Shown: piece after piece, positions 52,707-61,335 of the stretch
Layout: every line of letters begins with the position of its first letter
How positions within the stretch are numbered: the stretch's first letter is position 1
From: Cryobacterium glaciale
GTDB taxonomy: Bacteria; Actinomycetota; Actinomycetes; Actinomycetales; Microbacteriaceae
Length of the DNA: 64,000 nucleotides
Reading direction: 5' to 3'
NCBI RefSeq assembly: GCF_004402535.1
Contig: NZ_SOEY01000018.1
Coordinates: 124,001-188,000, forward strand
The notes under the pieces: generated by a model
Told to the model about the DNA's origin: nothing
The model's database searches: none
What the model saw: only the letters and a program-made list of their open reading frames with translations
Program-made: the position numbers and the translations under genes

Positions 52707-55621
52707 CCGCGATTCTGCCGCCCGACGCACCCGAAACGCCCGGAACTCCCGAGAAACCCGCCTCGACGACCGGACTCGGCCGCACGGCAGGCCGCGGCGC
52801 GTCGACCACCCTGGTCGGGCAGCTCATTCGCATCGGCGTACAGCTCGGCGGCATCGTCGTGCTCGGCCGGCTGCTCGACCCGAGCGACTACGGCCTGGTC
52901 GCGTCGGTCGCCGCCATCATCGGCGTCGGCGAGGTGCTGCGCAATTTCGGGCTGTCATCGGCCGCCATCCAGGTGCGCGACCTGAGCCGGCACCAGAAGG
53001 ACAACCTGTTCTGGATCAACAGCGTGATCGGGCTCGCGCTCATGTTGCTCGCGGTGCTGTGCAGCCCGCTCATCGCCACCCTGTACGGCGACGACCGGCT
53101 CGTGCTGCTCACCCAGGTGCTCGCCGGAACGTTTCTGCTCAACGGGCTCGCCACCCAGTTTCGTGCTGACCTGAACCGCAACTTCCATTTCAAGGCCCTC
53201 GCCGGGTCGGAGATCGGCGCCCAGATCGGCGGCCTCGTCATTGGCATCGTGATGGCACTGAATGGTTTCGGCTACTGGGCCCTCGCCGGGCAGCAGATCA
53301 GCCAGGGCATCCTGACCCTCCTCATTCTGGTTCCGATCACCCGCTGGTTTCCCGGCTGGTATCACCGTCGAGCGCCCATGCGTCACCTGATCATGTTCGG
53401 GTCGAACCTCGCCGGCACCCAGCTGCTCGGCTACGCCAGCCGCAACACCGACACGATCGTGATCGGCGCGACCCTCGGAGCCGGCCCACTCGGCCTGTAC
53501 AACCGGGCGTTCCAGCTGCTGCTGCTGCCGCTCAACCAGATCAACGGCCCCTCCACCCGGGTAGCCCTGCCGGTACTGGCCCGGTTGCAGGACGACCCGC
53601 CCAAGTACGACCGGTTCATTCTGCTCGGGCAGACCATCATGCTGCACGCCGTCACCATCGTGCTCGCCTTCTCCTGTGCCCAGGCCCTCCCCATCATCAG
53701 CATCGCGCTCGGCAGCAACTGGCTGGGCTCCGCCCCGATATTTCAGATTCTCGCCATTGCCGGGTTCTTCGAAGCGGCCGCCTATGCGACCTACTGGGTC
53801 TTCCTATCGAAGGGAGTCACCAAGCAAAACCTGTATTTCGCCCTGTGCACCCGGCCGCTGCTCGTCGCGTTCGTGCTGCTCGGCTCGTTCTGGGGCGTCT
53901 ACGGCGTCGCCGCCGGCTACTCGCTCGGCGTCGCCCTGATCTGGCCGATCGGCCTGTGGTGGATCAGCCGGGTCACGAACGCCCCGGCACGCGCCATGTT
54001 CCTGGCCGGAGTACGCGCCATTCTCGGCTACGGTTTTGCGACCGGAGCCAGCTGGGCCGCCGTGCAGTGGATCCCTCTGGAGCTGTCGGTCGCGCGCGTC
54101 GCACTCGGAGGGGTCGCCCTGCTCGCAGCGATCGGCCTGGTCATGCTGGTCTGGCCGATCTTTCGCCGCGATGTGCGCTCGATCGCCCAGGCCCGCAGCT
54201 TTCTGCGCTCCGCCAAATCCCCCAAGCCGGGCACCGGCAGCCCGAACGCCGACCAGCTGGCGCCCGCCCGCACGACCGCCCGCCGCCGCACACCGGGGCG
54301 CACCCGGCTGCGCATCATCCGCCGGCTGGACCGGGTGCTGCACGGGCTCGCCGCGGCATCCGCTCTGCCCTACCTGCGCGATCGCGCCGCACTGAAACGA
54401 GCGACCGACCGGCTGCGCCCATTCGACGTGCACACCGCACGGTGGCACGTGCTCGTCGCCCCACCCGGCCAGGGCAATATCGGCGACCAGGCCATGGTCG
54501 AAGCCTTTCTCGAGAACGTATCGGGCCCGGTACAGGTTCTCGTGCGCCGGCCGGCCGACGTGCGGATTCCGCCGCAGCATGCCTGGCGGGCCCAGCTCGT
54601 GCCCATCCCACACCTGGTCTACGGTGCGGGACGGATCCACCGGCAGGCCATGGCCGCGCTGGCCACCGTGCTCGACGGCGCCCTGTCGCTGACCGTGGTC
54701 GGCGCCGACATCATGGACGGCGCCTACAGCGTGCGCGCCTCCTCACGGCGAGCGGATGTTGCGAGCCTCGCCCGCAGCGTGGGTGTCGAAGCGCGCATCC
54801 TCGGTTTCAGCTGGAACGGCCAGGCCAATACGGGGGTGCGCCGCTCTCTCGCCCGGGCCGGCCGGCTGGGCACCCGACTGCAGCTGCGCGACCCGATCTC
54901 GAGCGCCCGCGCCCGCGCCGATCACCTCGCCAACATTGTCGATGTCGCCGATTGCGTGTTCGCGGCCCATACGAGCTCCGCCCTCGCCGCCACGGAATAT
55001 CTCGGCGCCACGCCGGCACCCTATGCCGTCGTGAATGCCAGCGCACTGGTCGGCCGAGGATTCGACCAGACCACGGAGTACGCCCGCATCGTCACGGCGC
55101 TGCTTCAGGCGGGGCTCCGGGTGGTGCTGCTGCCACACGTCGTGCGGTCGAGCGGCGACGACGCGGCCGCCTGCCGGGCCGTGTTCGACCGCCTGGCGGG
55201 GGCAGACGGAGTCATTCTGGTGAACCGGCTGCTCGCCCCGGCCGAGGTGCGCGGGCTGTGCGCCGGCGCCGAGATCGTACTGACCGGGCGCATGCACCTC
55301 GCCGTGCAGGCCATGTTCCACACGGTACCGGCCGTTGCGCTGTCGACCCAGGGCAAGGTCGCCGGCCTGATGCGGCTCTTCGACACCCAGGAGCTCTGTG
55401 TCGAGCCGGGCCTCGGCCTGGCCGAGCGTATGATTCCAGTCGCGCTCGGGGTGCTGGCCGATCGGAAGCGCTATCGCGACCGCCTGGCCGAACGACTGCC
55501 CGAGGTTCAGCGCCTGGCCGCCCGCAACTTCGCCGCCCTGCCGAGCGCTACCCCGTCCCGTCCCCCTGGTCAGCACCCGAGCGCCCAGCACCCGACTTCC
55601 CACAGACAAGGCCACGCATGA
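52703..55621 (+). CDS. Wzx-type flippase fused to a polysaccharide pyruvyl transferase
   Basis: A 972-aa protein in one uninterrupted frame. Residues about 25-490 form a MATE/Wzx-type polysaccharide flippase with 12-14 helices (RLLDPSDYGLVASVAAIIG, FGSNLAGTQLLGYASRNTD). Residues about 495-575 form a basic Pro/Arg linker. Residues about 580-930 form a polysaccharide pyruvyl transferase (PF04230-like: GQGNIGDQAMVEAFL, then TGRMHLAVQAMFHTVPAVAL). The flippase moves lipid-linked units across the membrane; pyruvyl transferases add ketal pyruvate from phosphoenolpyruvate. TTG start at 52703 overlaps the upstream TGA. No internal stop or frameshift is seen. Confidence 0.88.
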   Translation: MTAILPPDAPETPGTPEKPASTTGLGRTAGRGASTTLVGQLIRIGVQLGGIVVLGRLLDPSDYGLVASVAAIIGVGEVLRNFGLSSAAIQVRDLSRHQKDNLFWINSVIGLALMLLAVLCSPLIATLYGDDRLVLLTQVLAGTFLLNGLATQFRADLNRNFHFKALAGSEIGAQIGGLVIGIVMALNGFGYWALAGQQISQGILTLLILVPITRWFPGWYHRRAPMRHLIMFGSNLAGTQLLGYASRNTDTIVIGATLGAGPLGLYNRAFQLLLLPLNQINGPSTRVALPVLARLQDDPPKYDRFILLGQTIMLHAVTIVLAFSCAQALPIISIALGSNWLGSAPIFQILAIAGFFEAAAYATYWVFLSKGVTKQNLYFALCTRPLLVAFVLLGSFWGVYGVAAGYSLGVALIWPIGLWWISRVTNAPARAMFLAGVRAILGYGFATGASWAAVQWIPLELSVARVALGGVALLAAIGLVMLVWPIFRRDVRSIAQARSFLRSAKSPKPGTGSPNADQLAPARTTARRRTPGRTRLRIIRRLDRVLHGLAAASALPYLRDRAALKRATDRLRPFDVHTARWHVLVAPPGQGNIGDQAMVEAFLENVSGPVQVLVRRPADVRIPPQHAWRAQLVPIPHLVYGAGRIHRQAMAALATVLDGALSLTVVGADIMDGAYSVRASSRRADVASLARSVGVEARILGFSWNGQANTGVRRSLARAGRLGTRLQLRDPISSARARADHLANIVDVADCVFAAHTSSALAATEYLGATPAPYAVVNASALVGRGFDQTTEYARIVTALLQAGLRVVLLPHVVRSSGDDAAACRAVFDRLAGADGVILVNRLLAPAEVRGLCAGAEIVLTGRMHLAVQAMFHTVPAVALSTQGKVAGLMRLFDTQELCVEPGLGLAERMIPVALGVLADRKRYRDRLAERLPEVQRLAARNFAALPSATPSRPPGQHPSAQHPTSHRQGHA

Positions 55622-56835
55622 CACCCTCCTCGCAGACCCCGCCCGACGACGCGCGCGGGCGGGCCGCGCTCCGCCGCATCCTCTTCGTGATTCCCTCGCT
55701 GCACGGTGGCGGGGCAGAATTCGTGGCCCGCACCTGGATGGGCTGGCTCGCCGACCAGGACTACGAGGTGAGCGTCGTGCTCACCGCCGCGGAGGTGAAG
55801 CCGGAGTACCTGCCAGACCGGGTGGAGGCCGTCTCTCTCGCTGGCCGGCACGGTCACGTGCAGAAGGCCGCCGCGCTGCGCCGCCGCTTGCTCGACTGGC
55901 AGCCCGACGTGGCGATCTCCCTGCAGGCGCACCCGAACCTGGTACTGCTGACCGCGGCCCGACTGGTGCCGGCACGCCTGCGCCCGCGCGTGCTCGTGAG
56001 CGAGCGCAACCTGGTGTCGCTCGGACTGCCCGGATCGGATCTGGCCCACCGCGTGAAGATCTGGTTTGCCAAGCGCCTGTATCGGTGGGCTGACCACGTG
56101 ATCGCCATCTCGCATCCGGTCGCCGCTGAAATGGTCGCCGCCTTCGGGGTGCGCGGCGACCGCGTCACGGTCGTCGCCAACCCTGCAACGGCGAAGCTGC
56201 GCGGAACCCCGCGCGGGCAGGGCACGACCACCGCGCACGCGCAGGTTGGTGGCGACGAGGCGGGCGGCGTGGATACGATTGTGGCGCGATCGGAACGCCG
56301 CCCCGGATCGGCCAACGGCATTCAGATCGTGTTGGCTTGCCGATTGGTGGCACAGAAGCGTCCGCTGCTCGCGATCGCCGCCGCCGCCGAGCTGGCCCGC
56401 CGCGGCGTGCCCGTTGAGGTCGTCTCGTTCGGCGGCGGTCCGCTGCTGGAGGACGTGCAGGCTGCGGCCCGACAGGAGAACGTGGTCTTCCACCACCGCG
56501 GCTGGGTCGAGAACTGGTTCGACTACTTCGGCGACAACGCCGTGGCCCTGCTGACGTCGAGTCGCGAGGGCTTCGGCAACGTGCTGGTCGAGGCGGCTGC
56601 AGCCGGGTACCCCTCGGTCGCCGTCTCGGGGGCGCTCGGCGTAGCGGATGCGATTGTGCCCGGCATCACGGGCGAGCTCGCGCTGTCCGCACACCCGGTG
56701 GACCTTGCCGACGCTATCCTGCGGGCGGCCGAGCTGCCGCTCGACAACATCGAACCGTGGCTGGCGCGTTTCTCGGAGGAGGCGAGCGGCTCCGACCTGG
56801 AACGGGTGTTGCTGCGGGTCGTGGAGCGGGCATGA
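55618..56835 (+). CDS. Glycosyltransferase, GT4 family
   Basis: A 405-aa GT-B transferase. An N-terminal FVIPSLHGGGAEFVA acceptor-domain motif and a C-terminal SREGFGNVLVEAAAAGYP donor-domain motif, with the two Glu residues typical of retaining GT4 enzymes. A Thr/Gly/Ala-rich insert of about 35 residues (around 205-235) separates the domains and looks unconserved. ATGA overlaps join it to the fusion gene upstream and the pyruvyl transferase downstream. Confidence 0.9.
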   Translation: MTPSSQTPPDDARGRAALRRILFVIPSLHGGGAEFVARTWMGWLADQDYEVSVVLTAAEVKPEYLPDRVEAVSLAGRHGHVQKAAALRRRLLDWQPDVAISLQAHPNLVLLTAARLVPARLRPRVLVSERNLVSLGLPGSDLAHRVKIWFAKRLYRWADHVIAISHPVAAEMVAAFGVRGDRVTVVANPATAKLRGTPRGQGTTTAHAQVGGDEAGGVDTIVARSERRPGSANGIQIVLACRLVAQKRPLLAIAAAAELARRGVPVEVVSFGGGPLLEDVQAAARQENVVFHHRGWVENWFDYFGDNAVALLTSSREGFGNVLVEAAAAGYPSVAVSGALGVADAIVPGITGELALSAHPVDLADAILRAAELPLDNIEPWLARFSEEASGSDLERVLLRVVERA

Positions 56836-57881
56836 GAATCTTCGCCTCGGCCATGGGCCAGATCGACAACGTCGGCGATACCGTGCTGCGACGGGCATTT
56901 CTGGATGCGCTGCGAGGCGCCGGCGAGCTGCAGGTGTTCGTCGGTGCCCGGTCGGATGCCTACCTGAGCGGGCTCGGCCTGCACGACGACGATCGGGTGT
57001 ACCGCACGAGCGCGGAGTGGCGACGCGAGATTTCGCGGTCGACGCTGCGGGAGGCATCCGTCTATGCCTTCAATGCCGGGGAAATGGAGTTGCAACGCGC
57101 CTACGCGCTGCGCTACCTGCGCCTGGCTCCGCACCTCGCGCTCAACCGGCTGCGCGGCGGCCACGCAGTGCACGCCGGATTCGGGGTGCGGCAGAAGACC
57201 GGGTGGCGCATACCGGTCGCGGCGACGCTGCGCCTGTGCGATCTCGTGGCCTGGCGCGACGCGTACAGCCGCGCAGCGATGGGGCTCGGTCGGATCGCTC
57301 CCGACTGGGCTTTCGCCACCGGGGCAGCGGATGCCGACCTGCTCGCGTCGACGCCCGACCGCCCATTGCTCGCCGTGTCGGTGCGCTACAACGGGCGCCG
57401 TCCCGACGAGGTCTGGCTGGGCGCCCTGAGGGGCCTGGCCGATACCCTCGGACTGGAGATCGTGGCCGTGTCGCAGATCGAACGGGACGGCCCGCTCGCC
57501 GAGGAACTCGCCGCGTCGCTCGGCGGTACCGCTCTGGTCTGGGATGGCCCAGACCATGCCGAGCAGGAAGTGAAGCTGCGGGGCGTGTACCAGCGGTCGC
57601 TGCTCGTGGTGACCGACCGGCTGCACGCCGCCGTGATCGGACTGACCGAGGGCGCGTTGCCGCTCGTGATCGCCGACGCTGGCCCGTCAAAGGCGGCCCG
57701 CACCCTCGACGCGGTCGGCATCAAGGGCGCAACGATCGGCTGGTCACTGCCCGACCCCGCGGCACTCGAACGTCGGGCTCGCGACGTCATCAGCCGCCGG
57801 GAACCGATTCTGCGTCACGTCGTCGAAGCCCGCGCCTCTCTGCACGAGCTAACCAGCTGCATTCGAAAGCTCACCGCGTGA
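56832..57881 (+). CDS. Polysaccharide pyruvyl transferase family protein
   Basis: A 349-aa stand-alone member of the same family as the C-terminal half of the fusion protein. GQIDNVGDTVLRRAF at the N-terminus and VTDRLHAAVIGLTEGALPL near the C-terminus are the paired motifs. It probably pyruvylates a different sugar, or works with the fused copy. The start at ATG 56832 overlaps the previous gene by 4 nt and the end overlaps the next GTG by 4 nt. Confidence 0.85.
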   Translation: MRIFASAMGQIDNVGDTVLRRAFLDALRGAGELQVFVGARSDAYLSGLGLHDDDRVYRTSAEWRREISRSTLREASVYAFNAGEMELQRAYALRYLRLAPHLALNRLRGGHAVHAGFGVRQKTGWRIPVAATLRLCDLVAWRDAYSRAAMGLGRIAPDWAFATGAADADLLASTPDRPLLAVSVRYNGRRPDEVWLGALRGLADTLGLEIVAVSQIERDGPLAEELAASLGGTALVWDGPDHAEQEVKLRGVYQRSLLVVTDRLHAAVIGLTEGALPLVIADAGPSKAARTLDAVGIKGATIGWSLPDPAALERRARDVISRREPILRHVVEARASLHELTSCIRKLTA

Positions 57882-58867
57882 CCCGTTCCCCGGTCGTGAG
57901 CGTCATCGTGCCGGCCTACAACGCCGCCGAATTTCTGGGCGGCGCGATCGATCGACTGCTCGACCAGACTCTGGCCGAGATCGAGATCATCGTGGTCGAC
58001 GACGGTTCAACGGATGCGACGGCCGTGATCGGTGCGCGGGCGGCCGCCGCGCACGCGGGCGTGCACTACTTTCGGCTGGAGCAGAACGGCGGGGTCGCAC
58101 GCGCCAGGGCCCGCGCGGTAGCGGAGAGTCAGGGCGAGTTCCTGTGGTTCATCGATTGTGACGACGACTGGGCCCCGTCGGCGCTCGAGAAGCTCGTGGC
58201 GACGGCGCGGTCGACCGGCGCCGACGTCGTGGTGTGCGGTGCGGAGTACGTCTACCCCGGCCAGCGGCGCCCGCTGGCCGCGCCGCTACTGAACGATCCG
58301 ATCACCGGGGCAGAAGCATTCAGCCGGCTGCTCGACGGCGAACTCACCGGGCACCTGTGGAACAAGCTTTTCCGACATTCCCTCGCCGACCAGATCGAGT
58401 TCACCCCGGCCCGGGTGCACTCCGACCTGGCCATGGTCGCCCAGCTGTTCGCCGCGGCCGATCGGGTGGCATTCATCGACGACGTGCTCTATTCCTATGT
58501 CGTGCGCGGTGGGTCCATCATCCGCTCGGGGTCGCGCCGGGCTGAGTCGCTGCTGCTCGTGGAACAGGCGGTCACGGACGCTGCGATCACCCTCGACACC
58601 CGCATCATCGGCTCGAACTCCTACGGCTACTTTCGGCTGCGTTACGTGCTGTTGTCCGGGCTGAAGGACGCCCTGACCGGCCCCTACGACGCCGAAGAAC
58701 GCGCCGAGATCGTCGCTGAGCTGCGCTCCCGCCTGACCTGGCGCCTCGTGCTGCTCGCCGCTAGCCGCCGGGACTGGAAACGCCTGGCCCTGGCCGGTAC
58801 GGCCAAGCTGAGCGTGCCCCTGCACCGTCGCCTGCTGCGTCTGGCTGCCGAACGTGGTGCCGCCTGA
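57878..58867 (+). CDS. Glycosyltransferase, GT2 family
   Basis: A 329-aa GT-A transferase. SVIVPAYNAAEFLGGAIDRL, the DDGSTD nucleotide-binding motif and the FIDCDDDW (DXD) metal site are clear. It transfers a sugar from a nucleotide donor with inversion. GTG start at 57878 overlaps the previous stop. It is the last gene of the coupled chain and its stop is 12 nt before the shared upstream motif of the beta-helix genes. Confidence 0.92.
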   Translation: MTRSPVVSVIVPAYNAAEFLGGAIDRLLDQTLAEIEIIVVDDGSTDATAVIGARAAAAHAGVHYFRLEQNGGVARARARAVAESQGEFLWFIDCDDDWAPSALEKLVATARSTGADVVVCGAEYVYPGQRRPLAAPLLNDPITGAEAFSRLLDGELTGHLWNKLFRHSLADQIEFTPARVHSDLAMVAQLFAAADRVAFIDDVLYSYVVRGGSIIRSGSRRAESLLLVEQAVTDAAITLDTRIIGSNSYGYFRLRYVLLSGLKDALTGPYDAEERAEIVAELRSRLTWRLVLLAASRRDWKRLALAGTAKLSVPLHRRLLRLAAERGAA

Positions 58868-59249
58868 GCTATTAGGAGGACTTTCACAGGAAAGTGAAAC
58901 GGATTCGACTTTACCCATCGATAGGCTCGAACCCATAGTTCAATCCGAATAGTCCCTGCGCTGTCGGGCATCGAACGCTGAATACGCACCGCACCACGCA
59001 CCGACCGGGCCCGCATCCGCCCCAAGCACCTGTCAGAACGACACGCTGCTGCAGAACACGCGGGATCACGACACCTGCCCGGCTCGATGAGGTTGACGAA
59101 CCGACCTCCGGCGACATCCCTGCCGGCACCGGTGCGACCGCTGCATCCGCTCACTCGGACCGTCCCTAGCGATTCGGGCAGGCACAGCATCCGCGCAGCA
59201 CTGCGCACCCGCTGTTCATTCGCGACCCGACTCTCCGGAGGACTCCACC
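58868..59249 (+). other. 382-nt leader of the first beta-helix gene
   Basis: No ORF is supported here. It holds the motif ACTTTCACAGGAA (58880-58892), whose first half can also pair with GTGAAA to form TTTCAC-AGGAAA-GTGAAA, and a GGAGG ribosome site just before 59250. Otherwise I see nothing. Confidence 0.6.
58880..58892 (+). promoter_or_regulatory. Shared 13-bp motif upstream of beta-helix gene 1
   Basis: ACTTTCACAGGAA is identical to 60947-60959, and both copies are followed by ACGGAT-N-CG. It lies 370 nt before the start codon. Confidence 0.55.
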
Positions 59250-60809
59250 GTGCCACTTTCTCAGCTGCCATTTTTCCGCACGCTGCCCTTTCGCAAGCCT
59301 GATATCCGCACCCCTGCCAGCACAGCGCAGGCCGAACACCGCAAATCTGCCCGCCGCGCCACGATCGCCATAGCCGCCGTCACGGCCGTGACCCTCGCGA
59401 TCCTCGCCCCCATGATCGCGCCCATCCCGGGCGCGGCGTCTGCGGCTTCGGCGCGTACCGTCATCGACAGTTCCTCGTCGAAGATCAGCTACACCGGCGC
59501 CTGGCGCAGCACCCGCCATGCCGCCGACCGCGGCGGATCCGTGCGGTTCCAGTCCAGCGCCGGCAGCGCATCGATGTCGTTTGCAGGAAGCAGCGTCGCC
59601 TTCATCACGCGCACCACGAAGAGCTCGGGCAAGAGCACCGTCTCAATCGACGGCAAGGTCGTGGCCACCGTGAACGGCTACTCCGCGACCACCGTGCACA
59701 AGAAGACCGCCTTCAGCACGACGAGCCTGTCGAGCGGCACCCACACGATCAAGATCACTCGCACCGGTAAGAGAGACGCTCGCTCGAGCGGCACGAACAG
59801 CATCATCGACGCATTCGTCGTCAATGCGGCGACCGGCACCACACCCGCACCAGCCCCGGCACCGGCTCCGGTTCCCGCTTCGTCGCCGTCTGTGCACCGC
59901 TACGCCGACTGCCCCGCAGCGTCGACGACGGTGCGCACCGCCGACGAGCTCATGGCCGCCGTCGACCGCGCCGTCCCCGGCACCGTCATCAGGATGGCCC
60001 CCGGCACCTACCGCGGCCAGATCAACATGCACGCCAATGGAACCGCCGCCGACCCGATCTGGGTCTGCGGCCCGCGCGACGCCGTGATCAATGTCGGCAG
60101 CATCCAGGACAACCACGGCATCCAGATCAAGAACTCCTCCAACCTGGTCATTGCCGGCATGACCGTCACCAACAGCCTCAAGGGCATCAGTGTGATCAGC
60201 GGCACGAACGTGACCATCGCCGACACCCGCGTCAACCACATCGGTTACGAGGGTATTCACCTGCGCGGCTTCACCACCGGCAGCACGGTCGTCGGCAACA
60301 CGATTTCAAACACGGGAGCCCGCGACGCCTCATTCGGTGAGGGCATCTACATCGGCACGTCCGAGAACAATTGGTGCGAGCAGACCCGGTGCGGGCCCGA
60401 CCGCACCGACGGCACCCTGGTGCTCGGCAATCGAATCAGCCTCACCGGTGCCCAGCCGATCGAGGTCAAGGAAGGCACCTCCGACGGCGTCATTCGCGGC
60501 AACGTGATCGACGGAACCAACGCCATGAGCAACGCTCAGGAATGGATCAAGGTCAAGGGCAACGACTGGACGATCGACGGCAACCAGGGAGCCAGCAGCC
60601 CCCTGCACGGCTACGCGGTCAACGGGAGTGTCGCCGGCTGGGGCCTGCGCAACACCTTCACCGACAATTCGGGAGCGGTGAACGCCGATGGCTACGCCTT
60701 CTTCATCCACGAGAAGGGCAGCAAGGGGTCGAGCAAGACCGACCTGTCGTGCTCCAATTCGGTCACCCGCGCCGCCGAGGGATTCTCCAACATCGCCTGC
60801 ACCCGCTAG
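59250..60809 (+). CDS. Secreted beta-sandwich/right-handed beta-helix protein 1
   Basis: A 519-aa exported protein. The signal peptide or anchor lies at about 33-67 (cleavage after ASA). Residues 70-192 form a beta-sandwich module with a repeated GSVRF...SVAFITRTT...STVSIDGKVVATV pattern that resembles carbohydrate-binding or cell-surface domains. A Pro/Ala linker follows, then residues 216-519 form a right-handed beta-helix (PbH1 repeats: NLVIAGMTVTNSLKGISV, VTIADTRVNHIGYEGIHL). Paired cysteines (WVCGPRD, NNWCEQTRC, SNIACTR) would be disulfides. It could be a lyase, epimerase or structural surface protein; no catalytic residues are certain. GTG start after CCGGAGGACTCCACC. Confidence 0.85.
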   Translation: MPLSQLPFFRTLPFRKPDIRTPASTAQAEHRKSARRATIAIAAVTAVTLAILAPMIAPIPGAASAASARTVIDSSSSKISYTGAWRSTRHAADRGGSVRFQSSAGSASMSFAGSSVAFITRTTKSSGKSTVSIDGKVVATVNGYSATTVHKKTAFSTTSLSSGTHTIKITRTGKRDARSSGTNSIIDAFVVNAATGTTPAPAPAPAPVPASSPSVHRYADCPAASTTVRTADELMAAVDRAVPGTVIRMAPGTYRGQINMHANGTAADPIWVCGPRDAVINVGSIQDNHGIQIKNSSNLVIAGMTVTNSLKGISVISGTNVTIADTRVNHIGYEGIHLRGFTTGSTVVGNTISNTGARDASFGEGIYIGTSENNWCEQTRCGPDRTDGTLVLGNRISLTGAQPIEVKEGTSDGVIRGNVIDGTNAMSNAQEWIKVKGNDWTIDGNQGASSPLHGYAVNGSVAGWGLRNTFTDNSGAVNADGYAFFIHEKGSKGSSKTDLSCSNSVTRAAEGFSNIACTR

Positions 60810-60822
60810 ACGCAGAACCTGA

Positions 60823-60861
60823 ACGGCCCCCAGCACGCTGTCACAGCGCGCTGGGGGCCGT
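60823..60861 (+). terminator. Terminator-like hairpin after beta-helix gene 1
   Basis: A 12-bp stem (60823-60834/60850-60861) continues inward, after one mismatch, into a 5-bp stem with a TCA loop. There is no T-tract after it. Confidence 0.6.
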
Positions 60862-61335
60862 GGCCGTCAAAGGGCGCCGCATGCACCCGCGAACGCCTCA
60901 TGATCACGGCTGACAGAATCTCAAGAGTTCCAAATTGACTCTAGGCACTTTCACAGGAATGACGGATGCGCCGACCGGCGACCACTCGTGGCCGCTCGAA
61001 ATTCGCACCCCCTGCTCGCGGGGCAGAACCCACAATGGGCAATAGCACTGGTCAGGGCCAAATCCAGAGGTCTTCTCAGTTTCGCCCGACCTGCCAACCG
61101 GCAGGGGTACGCGGCCCTCTCGCGCGCGCCCGCGCGAGAAAAGGCCGCGGCATCCGCTTAAATTGTGCCCACAAACCCATTTGCACACGGGTAACGCGCA
61201 GCAGCTCAGACGCTAATTGACGAAGTGATCACGGCAGCACAACCGCCGAAAAATCACAAAGATCATGTGCGTTTGCGAAGCCTTCGGGTTCACGGACGTA
61301 ACCACCCCGTCCCTGAACATCCGGAAGGTCCCACC
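60862..61335 (+). other. Leader of the second beta-helix gene
   Basis: A gap without a supported gene. It holds the shared motif at 60947, a perfect CCTGCC-AACC-GGCAGG hairpin (61090-61105), a larger hairpin of CTCGCGCG/CGCGCGAG arms inside GCGGCC/GGCCGC arms (61111-61148), and a ribosome site before 61336. Confidence 0.6.
60947..60959 (+). promoter_or_regulatory. Shared 13-bp motif upstream of beta-helix gene 2
   Basis: ACTTTCACAGGAA identical to the copy at 58880, 389 nt before the start codon at 61336. TTGACT (60935-60940) stands just upstream and might be a -35 element. Confidence 0.55.

Noticed and set aside
53845-55617. Plus-strand frame running through the flippase-pyruvyl transferase gene ahead of the GT4
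   Set aside because: Only the part after ATG 55618 has glycosyltransferase motifs; the upstream part is an alternate-frame shadow of the fusion gene.
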